64,000 nucleotides of DNA, from assembly GCA_944384995.1 (NCBI GenBank), contig CALWVN010000003.1, forward strand, positions 96,346 through 160,345. Reading direction: 5' to 3'. How positions within the stretch are numbered: position 1 is the stretch's first letter; every line of letters begins with the position of its first letter. Positions 24,976 through 44,292 of the stretch are shown piece after piece. This DNA is from an uncultured Clostridia bacterium. GTDB lineage: Bacteria > Bacillota > Clostridia > Oscillospirales > Acutalibacteraceae. The notes under the pieces are model-generated. The model was given only the letters and a program-made list of their open reading frames with translations, was not told where the DNA came from and did no database searches. Made by a program: the position numbers and the translations under genes.

Positions 24976-26643
24976 TCAGATCTTCATCACAGCGCCGTCC
25001 TTGGCGGAGGAGACCATCTGCGCATAGCGCGCAAGCCAGCCGCTCGTGATGCGCGGCGGATGCGGCACATACGCTTTGCGGCGTTTTTCGAGCTCCTCGT
25101 CCGAAACGCGGACGTTGACTTTGGCATTCGGAATGTCGATCTCGATGATGTCGCCCTCTTCGATGAGGCCGATCTCGCCGCCGCAGGCAGCCTCCGGGCA
25201 GACATGCCCGATGGAAGCCCCGCGCGATGCGCCGGAAAAGCGGCCGTCGGTGATGAGTGCTACGGTCTTGTCAAGCTGCATGCCCGCAAGCGCCGAGGTG
25301 GGGTTGAGCATTTCGCGCATCCCGGGCCCGCCGACCGGGCCTTCATAGCGGATGACCACCACGTCGCCGTCATGGATCTCGCCGCCGTAAATCGAAGCGA
25401 TCGCTTCATCCTCGCTGTCGAACACACGTGCCGGACCTTCATGCACAAGCATTTCGGGCGCGACCGCACTGCGTTTCACAACACAGCCGTCTTTTGCGAT
25501 GTTGCCCCACAAAATCGCAAGCCCGCCCGTTTCGCTGTACGGGTTCGTGATGGGACGGATGGCGTTTTCGTCCTTGATATACGCGCCCTCGATGTTCTCG
25601 CCGACGGTCTTGCCCGTTACGGTCAGCAGGGAAAGGTCAAGAAGCCCTTTCTTCGCAAGCTCTGCCTGTACCGCCGGCACGCCGCCCGCATTGTTGAGGT
25701 CGTGCATATGCGTAGGTCCCGCAGGGGCAAGGTGGCAGAGGTTCGGCACCTTGGCGCTCATTTCGTTGAAGGTGTGCAGATCCATCGGGCAGCCTGCCTC
25801 TTTGGCAATGGCGAGCAGGTGCAGCACGGAGTTCGACGAGCACCCCAGCGCCATGTCGCACGCCAGCGCATTGCGAAGCGCCTTTTCGTTGATGATGTCA
25901 CGCGCCTTGATGTCATTTTCGACCAGGTGCATGATCGCCATGCCCGCCTTTTTGGCAAGCTGCACGCGCCCCGCATGCACGGCGGGGATCGTCCCGTTGC
26001 CCGGCAGCGCGATGCCTAAGGATTCGCACAGGCAGTTCATGCTGTTGGCGGTATACATGCCGGAGCACGAGCCGCAGCCCGGGCAGGTGTTGTTTTCAAA
26101 TTCGCAAAGCTTCGCGTCGTCGATCAGGTTCGCCTTACGCGCGCCGACGGCTTCAAACATTTTGGAAAGCGAGGTCTCCACGCCGTCCACAAGACCCGAC
26201 ATCATCGGCCCGCCGGAGCAAACGACGGTCGGCAGATTGATGCGCAAAGCGCCCAGCAGCATGCCGGGAACGATCTTGTCGCAGTTGGGGACGAGAACCA
26301 GCCCGTCAAAGCCGTGCGCGGTTGCCATGGTCTCCACGCTGTCCGCGATCAGCTCGCGCGAGGGCAGGGAATACTTCATGCCAATATGCCCCATGGCAAT
26401 GCCGTCGCATACGCCGATGGCGGGGACTTCGATCGGCGTGCCGCCCGCCATGCGCACGCCCGCCTTGACCGCCTCGGCGATCTTGTCAAGGTGGATATGC
26501 CCGGGAACGATCTCGCTGTGCGCGGAGATTACGCCGATAAGCGGACGTTCCAATTCCTCTTTTGTATAGCCCATCGCATAAAACAGGCTGCGGTTCGGCG
26601 CGCGTTCCACGCCCTCCAACACGTTTTTGCTGTGTAAATTCAT
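24976..26643 (-). CDS. ilvD: Dihydroxy-acid dehydratase
   Basis: 555-residue iron-sulfur dehydratase that makes the keto-acid precursors of valine, leucine and isoleucine. Family motifs: [13 protein letters not shown] with a cluster-ligand Cys, [19 protein letters not shown] with further ligands, and the C-terminal [15 protein letters not shown]. Length is normal. ATG 26643 lies after a strong AGGAGG; the in-frame sequence upstream to 26703 lies inside the operator and is not coding. It has a consensus promoter with paired GntR operators almost identical to those of ilvC. Confidence 0.95.
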   Translation of the reverse strand: MNLHSKNVLEGVERAPNRSLFYAMGYTKEELERPLIGVISAHSEIVPGHIHLDKIAEAVKAGVRMAGGTPIEVPAIGVCDGIAMGHIGMKYSLPSRELIADSVETMATAHGFDGLVLVPNCDKIVPGMLLGALRINLPTVVCSGGPMMSGLVDGVETSLSKMFEAVGARKANLIDDAKLCEFENNTCPGCGSCSGMYTANSMNCLCESLGIALPGNGTIPAVHAGRVQLAKKAGMAIMHLVENDIKARDIINEKALRNALACDMALGCSSNSVLHLLAIAKEAGCPMDLHTFNEMSAKVPNLCHLAPAGPTHMHDLNNAGGVPAVQAELAKKGLLDLSLLTVTGKTVGENIEGAYIKDENAIRPITNPYSETGGLAILWGNIAKDGCVVKRSAVAPEMLVHEGPARVFDSEDEAIASIYGGEIHDGDVVVIRYEGPVGGPGMREMLNPTSALAGMQLDKTVALITDGRFSGASRGASIGHVCPEAACGGEIGLIEEGDIIEIDIPNAKVNVRVSDEELEKRRKAYVPHPPRITSGWLARYAQMVSSAKDGAVMKI

Positions 26644-26675
26644 AAAATGCCTCCTGTCCAACATCTCTGAAACAG

Positions 26676-26737
26676 TTGTATGACATATTCTAATAGTTGT
26701 CATACAACTATTATAGCAACAAAATCACAACTGTCAA
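26676..26737 (-). promoter_or_regulatory. ilvD promoter and paired GntR/FadR-type operator
   Basis: Minus strand: TTGACA (26737-26732), 16-nt spacer, TATAAT (26715-26710), then at once the half-sites TTGTATGACAA (26707-26697) and ATGTCATACAA (26686-26676), centres 21 bp apart. Both fit the FadR-family form TNGTNNNACNA, the second with one mismatch. Spacer length, promoter hexamers, operator type and 21-bp spacing are the same as upstream of ilvC. Confidence 0.75.
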
Positions 26738-26790
26738 TACCCTTTTACGCTTTGCCGGGGATACAAACGCCGGCGAAGCATTTTTAAGGT

Positions 26791-26819
26791 TTGCTTTGCT
26801 TTTTTTGCAAAAGTATAGT
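26791..26819 (+). promoter_or_regulatory. Predicted promoter of the GntR regulator
   Basis: TTGCTT (26791-26796), 17-nt spacer, TATAGT (26814-26819). No copy of the ilv operator is present here. Confidence 0.45.
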
Positions 26820-26856
26820 ATAGTGGAACAGGCAAATCTATGAATCGAGGCAGATT

Positions 26857-27558
26857 ATGCAAACAGAAAACCTTTCCCAGCGCACCGCCGAAACGCTGCG
26901 TGCGCAGATCTTGGAAGAAAAGAAATACCGTCCGGGCGAAAAGCTGCCGAATGAAAATGAGCTTGCCGAGTCGCTCGGCATCAGCCGCACGACGCTTCGC
27001 GAGGCGATCCGCACGCTCGCTTCCGAAGGGCTTTTGGAGGTGCGGCGCGGGCGCGGCACGTTCGTAGCGGGGGAGCTTGACCGCGTCGCGGCGGAGAGCG
27101 TCAATATGCAGGAGCTCGTCCGAATGCAGGTCACGCTGCGTGACCTTTACGAAGCGCGCATGATCTTTGAGCCGCAAGCCGCCGCGCTCGCCTGCAAGCG
27201 TGCAACAGACGAGGAGATCGAGCGCATTTTGGCGCTCGGTGCGGAATGCCAGCGCCAGCTTCAGATCGACCCGCGCGGTAAAAACCGCATCGCCTCGGAA
27301 AGCGCGTTCCACGGTGCGATCATCAAGGCGGCGCACAACGACTTTTTAAGCCAGTTCATGCCCACGCTCACGCAGACGATCGAACAGACCTTCGCGCTCA
27401 ACTACAATCTGGACGTCATCGCCGAGGACGCCTACAAAGATCATATTTTGATCATGGATTTCTTAAAAAAGCGCGACGCGCGCGGCGTTAAAAGCGCCGT
27501 GACGGTGCACCTGCACCACGCCGTGCAGCACGAGCAAATTTCTTTTGAAGAATTGTAA
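26857..27558 (+). CDS. GntR-family regulator, FadR/FCD subfamily, likely regulator of ilvC and ilvD
   Basis: 233 residues. N-terminal winged helix (~1-72) contains LAESLGISRTTLREAIRTLA and the wing VRRGRGTFV; the C-terminal all-helical FCD ligand-binding domain (~90-225) has candidate metal-binding residues in FHGAIIKAAHND, DHILIMDFLKKRDARG and VHLHH. The gene sits between the divergent ilvD and the co-directional ilvC, each with a pair of FadR-type operators overlapping the transcription start region, so repression of both is the simplest reading. The effector (a branched-chain amino or keto acid?) is inference. ATG follows GAGG. Confidence 0.88.
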   Translation: MQTENLSQRTAETLRAQILEEKKYRPGEKLPNENELAESLGISRTTLREAIRTLASEGLLEVRRGRGTFVAGELDRVAAESVNMQELVRMQVTLRDLYEARMIFEPQAAALACKRATDEEIERILALGAECQRQLQIDPRGKNRIASESAFHGAIIKAAHNDFLSQFMPTLTQTIEQTFALNYNLDVIAEDAYKDHILIMDFLKKRDARGVKSAVTVHLHHAVQHEQISFEEL

Positions 27559-27565
27559 AAAGGTA

Positions 27566-27629
27566 TTGACAGAACAGAATTTGCGGTTATAATAGTTGTA
27601 TGACAACAAATCAAACCTGTCATACAACT
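27566..27629 (+). promoter_or_regulatory. ilvC promoter and paired GntR/FadR-type operator
   Basis: TTGACA (27566-27571), 16-nt spacer, TATAAT (27588-27593), then TTGTATGACAA (27596-27606) and CTGTCATACAA (27617-27627), centres 21 bp apart. The arrangement is the same as on the minus strand before ilvD. Confidence 0.75.
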
Positions 27630-27650
27630 CAGCTAAGATACATATTTTAG

Positions 27651-28688
<1,038 letters not shown>

Positions 28689-28711
28689 CCAAGTTTTCGC
28701 TGTATCGAAAC

Positions 28712-28743
28712 AACCGCCCGAACCATTTGGTTCGGGCGGTTTT
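28712..28743 (+). terminator. Terminator of ilvC (probably bidirectional with the beta-galactosidase gene)
   Basis: 13-bp stem AACCGCCCGAACC/GGTTCGGGCGGTT with loop ATTT, followed by TT; the minus-strand side also has a short T-rich stretch. Confidence 0.8.
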
Positions 28744-28765
28744 CTGCGTATGAAGCTATGTTTCC

Positions 28766-31960
<3,195 letters not shown>

Positions 31961-31970
31961 TCAATTCATA

Positions 31971-31999
31971 AGCATAGCAGATTGTGCCGCCGATTGCAA
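31971..31999 (-). promoter_or_regulatory. Predicted promoter of the beta-galactosidase gene
   Basis: Minus strand TTGCAA (31999-31994), 17-nt spacer, TATGCT (31976-31971) with TGC in front. A small inverted repeat TCCGG/CCGGA (31937-31953) lies in the leader. Confidence 0.5.
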
Positions 32000-32055
32000 G
32001 TGCTGCGGGCGGAGAAAAAGAGCGAGCCAGGAAACGGGCCCGCTTGCGATCGATT

Positions 32056-33258
32056 TTATTGTGCCGCCTCGGCATTTTTTTCGGAATACGCCAAATATTC
32101 GATGAACTGCTTGGCAAGCCGAGGGCTCCTGCCGCCGCCGCGCAGGGCGAACGCCTCCGCTTTGCGGATGAGCTCGTCATGCTCAAGCGTCACGTTGTGC
32201 TGTTGTGCCAGATCGCAGACGATCTGCTCGAACAGCTTTTTGTCCGGCTTTAAGAATGTGATCTGCAAGCCGAACCGCGCGGAAAGGCTGGTGAGCTCCT
32301 GAATCGTATCCTGTCGGTGCAGGTCGTCCCCGCTGCGGTCGGAGACGCTTTCCTGCACAAGGTGGCGACGGTTCGAGGTAGCATAGACCGCGATGTTGCG
32401 GCTCCTGCCCGCCACGCTGCCCTCTAAGATCGCCTTGAGCGCGCCGAAGTCGCTGTCCCCGCGCGTAAAGCTCAGATCGTCGATGAATAGGATGAATTTC
32501 AGCGGGTTGCGCGCAAGACGGTCGAGAATGTCCGGGAGAAAGAACAGTTCGTTTTTCTTGACCTCGATGAGCCGCAGACCCTCGGGGTAATATTCGTTGA
32601 CGATCGCCTTGACGGTGCTGCTTTTGCCTGCACCCGCGTCGCCGTACAGAAGCACGTTGTTGCAGGGCTTGCCGGCAAGTAAAGCTTCGGTATTTGCAAT
32701 GACGCGGCTGCGCTCACGCGCATAGCCCGAAAAGTCGGAAAGCCGCTGGGGGTCCGGGTGCTTGACGGGGGTGATCTTGCCGTCCTTGAGCACGAACATA
32801 CGGTATTTCGCCCAGATCCCGAAGCCGCGCTTGCCGATATTTTGCAGCTGGTCGCGGTAGACCGCTTTGAGATCTGTCGGTGTGTTGTGCCAGTGCGGGA
32901 AGGGCAGGGGGTTTTTCGTAAAGCTTTGCACATCCTCGGGCGTGACGGCGGCGAACGCTTGCAAGGCGTCAAGCTCCGTATCGAGCGCGCCTAAATAGCT
33001 TTGCGTCAATTCTCCGCATCCGGCGCGGTGCACGACTGCGTTTTCATCCTCCAGCATTTTCATGCGCACATAATCGCCCAAATCGTCGCACACTGAGAAC
33101 AGCGCGGCACAGAAAGCCGCCGTTGAATCGGCGCGCGCTTCTTCGGGCGCGTGCTCGTCTGCGAGGACCAAAAAGGCTTTGAATACCGCATCGTTGAGCA
33201 ACTCGCGGAAAAGCGAGAGCCCGTGCAGCTGCAGCATGACGTTTTGCAACGGTTGCAT
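32056..33258 (-). CDS. DUF815 family ATP-binding protein (AAA+ type)
   Basis: 400-residue predicted P-loop ATPase. N-terminal helical part (~1-150), then Walker A GDAGAGKSS, Walker B FILFIDDLSF and an Arg-finger-like C-terminal part. The sequence ATSNRRHLVQES after Walker B and GLQITFLKPDKKLFEQI are typical of DUF815 proteins as I know them. Biological role is not established; they are often annotated as AAA ATPases of unknown function. ATG 33258 follows GAGGTGG; a longer frame to 33321 is not supported. Divergent from rpoB. Confidence 0.85.
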   Translation of the reverse strand: MQPLQNVMLQLHGLSLFRELLNDAVFKAFLVLADEHAPEEARADSTAAFCAALFSVCDDLGDYVRMKMLEDENAVVHRAGCGELTQSYLGALDTELDALQAFAAVTPEDVQSFTKNPLPFPHWHNTPTDLKAVYRDQLQNIGKRGFGIWAKYRMFVLKDGKITPVKHPDPQRLSDFSGYARERSRVIANTEALLAGKPCNNVLLYGDAGAGKSSTVKAIVNEYYPEGLRLIEVKKNELFFLPDILDRLARNPLKFILFIDDLSFTRGDSDFGALKAILEGSVAGRSRNIAVYATSNRRHLVQESVSDRSGDDLHRQDTIQELTSLSARFGLQITFLKPDKKLFEQIVCDLAQQHNVTLEHDELIRKAEAFALRGGGRSPRLAKQFIEYLAYSEKNAEAAQ

Positions 33259-33293
33259 AGTACCACCTCGTGGGAATTTTGTCTGTTTTTCCG

Positions 33294-33321
33294 AAATTAT
33301 GAAAGAAATAGAATGTTTCAA
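33294..33321 (-). promoter_or_regulatory. Possible promoter of the DUF815 gene
   Basis: Minus strand TTGAAA (33321-33316), 16-nt spacer, TAATTT (33299-33294). Confidence 0.35.
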
Positions 33322-33332
33322 AAAAATATATC

Positions 33333-33361
33333 TTGACAGACTCGTTGGGCTGGTGTAAACT
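33333..33361 (+). promoter_or_regulatory. Predicted promoter of the rpoBC operon
   Basis: TTGACA (33333-33338), 17-nt spacer, TAAACT (33356-33361). It leaves a leader of about 155 nt before rpoB, in which I see no clear ribosomal-protein binding structure. Confidence 0.6.
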
Positions 33362-33523
33362 ATATAAACTGCAATTATAATGGTGTTCTATTGCTTGCCC
33401 ATTTCCAAACATTGGTAGTTTAGCACAAAGCTGCCGGAAAAGCAAGTTTTATGAATGCCGTTTTCCACCGCGGGCGCAGCCTTTCGGCTGCCGTTCAAAA
33501 CACAAATAAGGAAATGGAGCGTG

Positions 33524-36500
33524 ATGGGCCCTATGGTGAATGTGAAACCTGTACAGCTCGGGAAAAACACACGAATGAGTTTTTCTAAAATCAACGAGGT
33601 CATGCAGATGCCCAACCTCATCGAGGTGCAGAAAAACTCGTACCAGTGGTTTCTCAACGAGGGACTCAAGGAGGTGTTCCGTGATGTCGCAGACATTACG
33701 GATTATTCCGGCAATCTCGTATTGAGCTTTGTCGGATATCGGATGGACGACACCCCCAAGTACACGGTTAAAGAGTGCAAGGAACGCGACGTGACCTACG
33801 CCGCGCCGCTGCGCGTCACCGCAAGGCTTTTAAACAAGGAAACAGGCGAGATCAAAGAGAACGAAGTGTATATGGGCGATTTCCCACTCATGACCGACAG
33901 CGGCACCTTCGTCATCAACGGTGCCGAGCGCGTCATCATCTCGCAGCTGGTTCGTTCCCCGAGCGTCTATTACGGTATGACGCACGACAAAACGGGTAAG
34001 GAGCTGTACTCCGCTACCGTGATCCCGAACCGCGGTGCGTGGCTCGAGTATGAAACGGATCAGAACGACCTGTTCTATGTCCGCATCGACAAAAACCGCA
34101 AGATCTACATCACCACCTTTATCCGCGCGCTGGGCCTTAGCACAAACCAGGAGATTCTGGATTTCTTCGGCTATGACGAGCGCATCAAGGAAACGCTCGA
34201 AAAGGATACGACCATCAACACCGAGCAGGCGCTCATCGAAGTTTATAAGCGCCTTCGTCCCGGTGAACCGCCCACGCTTGAGACCGCGCAGGCGCAGCTG
34301 GACGGGCTGTTCTTTGATTCCCACCGCTATGACCTTTCGCGCGTGGGCCGCTACAAGTATAATAAAAAGCTGTGCATTTCCGCACGCATCACGGGCTTCA
34401 AGGCAAAGGAGCCGATCATCAGCCGCCTGACGGGCGAGGTGCTTGCCGACGAAGGCGATATGATCACGCCCGAGCTTGCCTACCGCATTGAGCAGGAGGG
34501 TGTCAATGCCGCCGTCATCGACAACGAGGGCGACGAGGTCAAGGTGTTCTCCAACGGCATGGTGGACATCGCCGAGTATGTCCCGCAGCTGACTGCGGAA
34601 GAACTTGAGGATGCAGGCATCAACGAAAAGGTGCGCTTCGACGTGCTGCGCGAGGTGCTCGACAAGTGCGGCGACGATAAAGACGCGCTTTTGGAAGAGC
34701 TTTCCGCAAGATGCGACGACCTTATCCCGAAGCACATCACCGTGGATGATATTTTCGCGTCCATTAACTATCTCAACTGCATCGCGCACGGCGTGGGCAT
34801 GACCGACGACATTGACCACCTCGGCAACCGCCGCATCCGTTCCGTCGGCGAGCTTTTGCAGAACCAGTTCCGCATCGGCTTCTCGCGCATGGAGCGCGTC
34901 GTCAAGGAGCGCATGACCCTGCAGGCGCAGGAGCCCGACAAGGTCACGCCCGCGGCGCTCATCAACATCCGCCCCGTGATGGCGGCAATCAAGGAATTCT
35001 TCGGCTCTTCCCCGCTGTCGCAGTTCATGGATCAGACGAATCCGCTCGCGGAGCTGACGCACAAGCGCCGTCTGTCGGCTTTGGGCCCCGGCGGTCTTTC
35101 GCGTGACCGCGCGGGCTTCGAGGTGCGTGACGTCCATTACAGCCACTATGGGCGCATGTGCCCCATCGAGACGCCCGAAGGTCCGAACATCGGCTTGATC
35201 TCGTATCTTGCCACGTTCGCCAGAATCAACAAATACGGCTTCATTGAAGCGCCTTTCCGCCGCATCGACAAGGAGACCGGCGTGGTGCTCGACGAAGTCA
35301 CCTATATGACCGCCGACGTCGAGGATGCCTACATGGTCGCGCAGGCGAACGAGCCGCTCGACGAAAACGGCCGCTTCCTGCACAAAAAGGTCAACGCGCG
35401 CTTCCGCGACGAGTTCGTTGAGATCGAAGCGGGCGAAGCGGACTACATGGACGTTTCCCCGAAGATGGTCGTCTCCGTCGCCACGGCGATGATCCCGTTC
35501 CTGGAGAACGATGACGCCAACCGCGCCCTGATGGGTTCGAACATGCAGCGGCAGGCTGTGCCGCTTCTGAAGACTGAGTCTCCCATCGTCGGTACGGGTA
35601 TGGAATATAAGGCGGCGGTGGATTCCGGCACGGTCGTGCTCGCAAAACACGCGGGCAAGGTCACGGCCGTGGACGCCGACCACATCGAGATCACCGTCAA
35701 GGGCGGCAAGGTCGATACCTACGAGCTCATTAAGTTCATGCGCTCGAACCAGGGCACCTGCATCAACCAGCGCCCCATCGTGGAGCTTGGGCAGAAGGTG
35801 GAGGAGGGCGAGGTCATCGCAGACGGTCCCGCGACCTCGAACGGCGAAATTTCGCTCGGCAAAAACGCTTTGATCGGCTTTATGACCTGGGAAGGCTACA
35901 ACTACGAGGACGCCGTGCTCATCAACGAAAAGCTGGTGCGCGACGACGTTTATACCTCCATCCATATTGAGGAATACGAGCTCGAATCAAGAGATACCAA
36001 GCTCGGGCCCGAGGACATCACCCGCGACATCCCGAACGTCGGCGAGGACGCGCTTGCGAACCTCGACGAAAACGGCATCATCCGCATCGGCGCGGAGGTG
36101 CATTCCGGCGATATTTTGGTCGGTAAGGTCACGCCCAAGGGCGAGACGGAGCTTACCGCTGAGGAACGCCTGCTGCGCGCCATCTTCGGTGAGAAAGCGC
36201 GCGAGGTGCGCGACACCTCCCTGCGCGTGCCGCACGGCGAATACGGCATCGTGGTGGACGTTGAGGTGTTCACCCGCGAAAACAGTGATGAATTGAGCCC
36301 CGGCGTCAACAAGGTCGTGCGCTGCTACATCGCGCAGAAGCGCAAGCTGTCCGTCGGCGATAAGATGGCGGGCCGCCACGGCAACAAGGGCGTTGTTTCG
36401 CGCATCCTGCCGCAGGAGGATATGCCTTTCCTCGACGACGGCACGCCGCTGGACATCGTCTTGAACCCCTTGGGCGTTCCCTCCCGTATGAACATCGGGC

Positions 36501-37270
36501 AGGTGCTCGAAGTGCATCTTGGCTTTGCGTACCGTAAGCTCGGGCAGAAAATTGCAACGCCCGTCTTTGACGGCGCGCACGAAGCCGACATCCGTGAGGC
36601 ACTGAAAGAAGCCGGCTACCGTGAGGACGGCAAATCGATCCTCACCGACGGCCGCACCGGCTTGAAATTCGATAACCCCGTCACCGTCGGCGTGATGTAC
36701 TTCTTAAAGCTGCACCACCTCGTAGACGATAAGATCCACGCGCGCAGCACGGGCCCGTACTCGCTCGTCACGCAGCAGCCGCTCGGCGGTAAAGCGCAGT
36801 TCGGCGGCCAGCGTTTCGGCGAAATGGAAGTTTGGGCGCTCGAAGCCTACGGCGCGGCTTACACGCTGCAGGAGATTTTGACCGTCAAGTCCGACGATGT
36901 GGTCGGTCGTGTCAAGACCTACGAGTCTATCGTCAAGGGTCTCAACGTGCCCAAGCCCGGCATCCCCGAATCGTTCAAAGTCCTGATCAAGGAATTGCAG
37001 TCTCTTGCACTTGACATCAAGGTGCTCGATGACGACGGCGAGGAGATCGACCTTCGCCAGACCTTTGAGGACGAGATCAACGAGGTGGGCATCCCCGCGC
37101 ACGACGCGGATCTTGTGACCGGCGACGTGGTCAATGACGTCACGCTGGACGATGGCTATGTGACCGACGAAGATGCCGAAAGCGAGCTGGGGGAAGACGC
37201 ATTCAACGAATATGTTTCCGACGAAGAAGATCCGTTCAATCCGGATGAGGTCGATGAGGATGACTTTTAA
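33524..37270 (+). CDS. rpoB: DNA-directed RNA polymerase subunit beta
   Basis: About 1248 residues. The rifampicin pocket reads [20 protein letters not shown] and [18 protein letters not shown], the usual sensitive-type sequence, followed by [30 protein letters not shown] near the C-terminus is the active-site lysine region. The C-terminus is an acidic tail ([16 protein letters not shown]). Start ATG 33524 lies 4 nt after GGAG; ATG 33533 ([10 protein letters not shown]) is a plausible alternative; the open frame back to 33455 is not coding. Unlike most Bacillota, rplKAJL are not upstream: the divergent DUF815 gene is. Confidence 0.97.
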   Translation: MGPMVNVKPVQLGKNTRMSFSKINEVMQMPNLIEVQKNSYQWFLNEGLKEVFRDVADITDYSGNLVLSFVGYRMDDTPKYTVKECKERDVTYAAPLRVTARLLNKETGEIKENEVYMGDFPLMTDSGTFVINGAERVIISQLVRSPSVYYGMTHDKTGKELYSATVIPNRGAWLEYETDQNDLFYVRIDKNRKIYITTFIRALGLSTNQEILDFFGYDERIKETLEKDTTINTEQALIEVYKRLRPGEPPTLETAQAQLDGLFFDSHRYDLSRVGRYKYNKKLCISARITGFKAKEPIISRLTGEVLADEGDMITPELAYRIEQEGVNAAVIDNEGDEVKVFSNGMVDIAEYVPQLTAEELEDAGINEKVRFDVLREVLDKCGDDKDALLEELSARCDDLIPKHITVDDIFASINYLNCIAHGVGMTDDIDHLGNRRIRSVGELLQNQFRIGFSRMERVVKERMTLQAQEPDKVTPAALINIRPVMAAIKEFFGSSPLSQFMDQTNPLAELTHKRRLSALGPGGLSRDRAGFEVRDVHYSHYGRMCPIETPEGPNIGLISYLATFARINKYGFIEAPFRRIDKETGVVLDEVTYMTADVEDAYMVAQANEPLDENGRFLHKKVNARFRDEFVEIEAGEADYMDVSPKMVVSVATAMIPFLENDDANRALMGSNMQRQAVPLLKTESPIVGTGMEYKAAVDSGTVVLAKHAGKVTAVDADHIEITVKGGKVDTYELIKFMRSNQGTCINQRPIVELGQKVEEGEVIADGPATSNGEISLGKNALIGFMTWEGYNYEDAVLINEKLVRDDVYTSIHIEEYELESRDTKLGPEDITRDIPNVGEDALANLDENGIIRIGAEVHSGDILVGKVTPKGETELTAEERLLRAIFGEKAREVRDTSLRVPHGEYGIVVDVEVFTRENSDELSPGVNKVVRCYIAQKRKLSVGDKMAGRHGNKGVVSRILPQEDMPFLDDGTPLDIVLNPLGVPSRMNIGQVLEVHLGFAYRKLGQKIATPVFDGAHEADIREALKEAGYREDGKSILTDGRTGLKFDNPVTVGVMYFLKLHHLVDDKIHARSTGPYSLVTQQPLGGKAQFGGQRFGEMEVWALEAYGAAYTLQEILTVKSDDVVGRVKTYESIVKGLNVPKPGIPESFKVLIKELQSLALDIKVLDDDGEEIDLRQTFEDEINEVGIPAHDADLVTGDVVNDVTLDDGYVTDEDAESELGEDAFNEYVSDEEDPFNPDEVDEDDF

Positions 37271-37322
37271 TCCCCGCTTTCGTCGTGACCGTTCAGATTT
37301 TCAGGAAGAAGGTATTTGACAG

Positions 37323-40904
<3,582 letters not shown>

Positions 40905-40927
40905 CCTGACTTTTTTCCTGAAAATGC

Positions 40928-40957
40928 TTGACAAGCTAAGGTTTTCAGTGTTAAAAT
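40928..40957 (+). promoter_or_regulatory. Predicted promoter of rpsL-rpsG-fusA, overlapped by an inverted repeat
   Basis: TTGACA (40928-40933), 18-nt spacer, TAAAAT (40952-40957). A perfect 10-bp inverted repeat ACAAGCTAAG (40931-40940) / CTTAGCTTGT (40958-40967) overlaps the -35 and flanks the -10; it may be an operator or the rpoC transcript end. Confidence 0.5.
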
Positions 40958-40971
40958 CTTAGCTTGTGTGA

Positions 40972-41012
40972 GCAAAGCAAACATCCTTTTGAAACGAGGA
41001 TGTTTGTTTTGC
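40972..41012 (+). promoter_or_regulatory. Large hairpin in the rpsL leader
   Basis: 15-bp stem: GCAAAGCAAACATCC (40972-40986) pairs with GGATGTTTGTTTTGC (40998-41012), one G-U pair, 11-nt loop. It lies between the promoter and rpsL and may be an attenuator or a ribosomal-protein (S7/S12) binding site. No U-tract follows. Confidence 0.5.
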
Positions 41013-41055
41013 TGACACGCTGTGTCAAAATCTATTAAAAAAGGAGGAAAACCAC

Positions 41056-41478
<423 letters not shown>

Positions 41479-41625
41479 GGCTTTTTGCCTTTCGAAAACC
41501 GACAGAATCTGCTTGCAAGGGTTTACCTGTGCAGGGTTATATAGATATATGGCCTTTTGCATGGGCACCACGGGGTTTTGTCACCGAGTACCTATGATAT
41601 CATTTTTATGAAGGAGGGAAGCGAC

Positions 41626-42096
41626 GTGCCAAGAAGAGGCCAAACGGCAAAGCGCGATGTTTTGCCCGATCCGCTTTACAATTCCAAAATGGTCACGAGA
41701 CTGATCAACAGCGTCATGCTCGACGGGAAAAAGGGCGTTGCCCAGAAAATCGTCTATGACGCCTTCAACATCATCGCTGAACAGACGGGGAAGGATCCGC
41801 TTGAAATGTTCGAAAACGCGATGGAGAACGTTATGCCCGTTCTCGAGGTCAAAGCCCGCCGTGTCGGCGGTGCGACCTATCAGGTCCCGATCGAAGTCCG
41901 TCCCGCCCGCCGCGAGACGCTGGGGCTTCGCTGGATCACTTTGTATGCGCGCCAGCGTTCCGAGCGCACGATGAAAGAGCGCCTTGCGAACGAGATCATG
42001 GATGCGGTCAACCAGACCGGTTCCGCATACAAGAAGCGTGAGGACACGCACAAGATGGCAGAGGCCAACAAGGCGTTTGCCCATTTCAGATGGTAA
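41626..42096 (+). CDS. rpsG: 30S ribosomal protein S7
   Basis: 156-residue assembly protein of the 30S head. Sequence begins [20 protein letters not shown] and includes [20 protein letters not shown] and [12 protein letters not shown], typical of S7. The start is GTG 41626 after AAGGAGGGAA; an in-frame ATG at 41557 adds 23 unrelated residues and is rejected. The gap of 147 nt from rpsL contains no recognisable gene. fusA follows after 18 nt. Confidence 0.97.
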   Translation: MPRRGQTAKRDVLPDPLYNSKMVTRLINSVMLDGKKGVAQKIVYDAFNIIAEQTGKDPLEMFENAMENVMPVLEVKARRVGGATYQVPIEVRPARRETLGLRWITLYARQRSERTMKERLANEIMDAVNQTGSAYKKREDTHKMAEANKAFAHFRW

Positions 42097-42114
42097 TTAC
42101 CGAGGGAGAATGTT

Positions 42115-44193
42115 ATGCCAAGAAAGGTATCTCTTGAAAAAACAAGAAATATTGGTATCATGGCGCACATCGACGCGGGTAAAACGACCACCACCGAACG
42201 TATTCTGTTCTACACCGGCGTAAACCACAAGATCGGTGAAACGCATGACGGCGACGCCACCATGGACTGGATGGCGCAGGAACAGGAGCGCGGTATCACC
42301 ATTACTTCGGCGGCGACCACCTGCTTTTGGAAAGACCATCGTATCAATATCATCGACACCCCCGGTCACGTGGACTTTACCGTGGAGGTGCAGCGCTCTC
42401 TGCGCGTTTTGGACGGTTCCGTGACCGTGCTTTGCGCAAAGGGCGGCGTCGAACCGCAGTCTGAAACGGTTTGGCGCCAGGCGGACGAATACCACGTTCC
42501 GCGAATGATCTACGTCAACAAAATGGACATCATGGGCGCGGACTTTTACCGCGTGCTCGACATGGTCAATGAGCGTTTCCACTGCAACCCTGTCCCCATC
42601 CAGCTGCCTATCGGCTGCGAGGACACCTTCAAGGGCATTGTGGACCTTGTTGAGATGGATGCCGAGATCTATTATGATGACCTTGGCAAGGATGTCCGCC
42701 GTGAGCCGATCCCGGATGACATGAAGGAGCTGGCGGAAAAATACCGTACCCAGCTTATCGAGCATGTTGCCGAGCAGGATGACGAGCTCATGGAAAAATA
42801 CTTCAACGGCGAGGAACTCACCGTTGAGGAGATCAAGCGTACAATCCGCAAATCCACCATCGACAACACGATGGTGCCGATCACCTGCGGTACTTCCTAC
42901 CGCAACAAGGGCGTTCAGCCGCTTCTCGACGCGATCGTGGACTATATGCCGGCACCGACGGACGTTCCCGCGATCAAAGGCGTCAACCCGGATACGGATG
43001 AGGAAGAAGATCGCCATGCGTCCGATACCGAGCCGTTTGCCGCGCTTGCGTTCAAGATCGCGACCGACCCGTATGTCGGTAAGATCTGCTATTTCCGCGT
43101 CTACTCGGGCACGGTCGAAGCCGGCGCGAGCGTCTACAACTCTGTGAAGGACAACCGCGAGCGTATGGGCAGAATCCTGCAAATGCACGCGAACCACAGA
43201 GAGGATCTGGAGGTCTGCTATTCCGGCGATATCGCCGCCGCCGTCGGCCTGAAAAACACCACGACAGGCGATACGCTCTGCGACGAAAAGCACCCGATCA
43301 TTCTTGAGTCCATGAACTTCCCGGATCCCGTTATCCGTGTCGCGATCGAACCCAAGACCAAAGCCGGTCAGGAGAAGATGGGCATCGGTCTGCAAAAACT
43401 TGCGGAAGAAGACCCGACTTTCAAGTGCTATACGGACGAAGAGACCGGCCAGACCATCATCGCCGGTATGGGCGAACTGCATCTGGAGATCATCGTCGAC
43501 CGTCTGCTTCGTGAATTCAAGGTCGAAGCGAACGTCGGTAAGCCGCAGGTCGCCTACCGCGAGACCATCCGCAAGCCCGCATCCTCCGATACGAAGTATG
43601 CGCGTCAGTCGGGTGGTAAGGGTCAGTACGGTCACGTCAAGATCAATATCGAGCCCAACCCGAACGGCGGTTACGAGTTTGTCAACAACATCGTCGGCGG
43701 CGCCATCCCGAAGGAATATATCGGGCCCGTGGACGCAGGTATTCAGGGCGCTATGCAGTCCGGCGTTTTGGCGGGCTACTCGGTCGTAGACGTCAAGGTC
43801 ACGCTGTACGACGGCTCTTATCATGAGGTCGACTCCTCCGAAATGGCGTTCAAGATCGCCGGTTCCATGGCGTTCAAGGATGCCGCGAGAAAAGCCGATC
43901 CGGTGCTTCTGGAACCGATCATGAAAGTCGTTGTCATCGTGCCCGAAGAATATATGGGCGACGTCATCGGCGACCTGAACTCCCGCCGCGGCGAGATTCA
44001 GGGCTTCGAGGACAGAAGCGGCGTCAAGCAGATCAACGCACACGTCCCGCTGTCCGAGATGTTCGGCTACGCCACCGACCTGCGCTCCAAGACGCAGGGG
44101 CGCGGCCAGTACGTCATGGAGCCCGACGGCTATAAGGAAGTTCCGAAGTCCATTGCGGAAAAGATCATTTCCGAACGCACAAAGAAGGACTAA
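42115..44193 (+). CDS. fusA: Elongation factor G
   Basis: 692-residue translational GTPase for translocation. G motifs: [13 protein letters not shown] (G1), DTPGHVDF (G3) and NKMD (G4); domain IV contains [13 protein letters not shown]; the C-terminus [17 protein letters not shown] is usual. Length and order rpsL-rpsG-fusA are normal. ATG follows GAGGGAG. A separate promoter for tuf lies immediately downstream. Confidence 0.97.
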   Translation: MPRKVSLEKTRNIGIMAHIDAGKTTTTERILFYTGVNHKIGETHDGDATMDWMAQEQERGITITSAATTCFWKDHRINIIDTPGHVDFTVEVQRSLRVLDGSVTVLCAKGGVEPQSETVWRQADEYHVPRMIYVNKMDIMGADFYRVLDMVNERFHCNPVPIQLPIGCEDTFKGIVDLVEMDAEIYYDDLGKDVRREPIPDDMKELAEKYRTQLIEHVAEQDDELMEKYFNGEELTVEEIKRTIRKSTIDNTMVPITCGTSYRNKGVQPLLDAIVDYMPAPTDVPAIKGVNPDTDEEEDRHASDTEPFAALAFKIATDPYVGKICYFRVYSGTVEAGASVYNSVKDNRERMGRILQMHANHREDLEVCYSGDIAAAVGLKNTTTGDTLCDEKHPIILESMNFPDPVIRVAIEPKTKAGQEKMGIGLQKLAEEDPTFKCYTDEETGQTIIAGMGELHLEIIVDRLLREFKVEANVGKPQVAYRETIRKPASSDTKYARQSGGKGQYGHVKINIEPNPNGGYEFVNNIVGGAIPKEYIGPVDAGIQGAMQSGVLAGYSVVDVKVTLYDGSYHEVDSSEMAFKIAGSMAFKDAARKADPVLLEPIMKVVVIVPEEYMGDVIGDLNSRRGEIQGFEDRSGVKQINAHVPLSEMFGYATDLRSKTQGRGQYVMEPDGYKEVPKSIAEKIISERTKKD

Positions 44194-44207
44194 TTTTCTA
44201 AAAACAC

Positions 44208-44236
44208 TTGAAATTTTATCGGTTTATTGGTAAAAT
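44208..44236 (+). promoter_or_regulatory. Predicted promoter of tuf
   Basis: TTGAAA (44208-44213), 17-nt spacer, TAAAAT (44231-44236) with TGG in front (extended -10). Confidence 0.6.
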
Positions 44237-44292
44237 AACTGCACATAGTGCAGAAGTGTGATTCTTGCATCTATTACAAGGAGGAAAATCCA

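Noticed and set aside
33830-35965. 711-codon open frame antisense to rpoB
   Set aside because: Shadow of rpoB codon usage; no start signals.
41557-41625. Upstream extension of S7
   Set aside because: Adds 23 residues not found in S7; GTG 41626 has AAGGAGG.
42097-44043. 648-codon open frame antisense to fusA
   Set aside because: Shadow of fusA.
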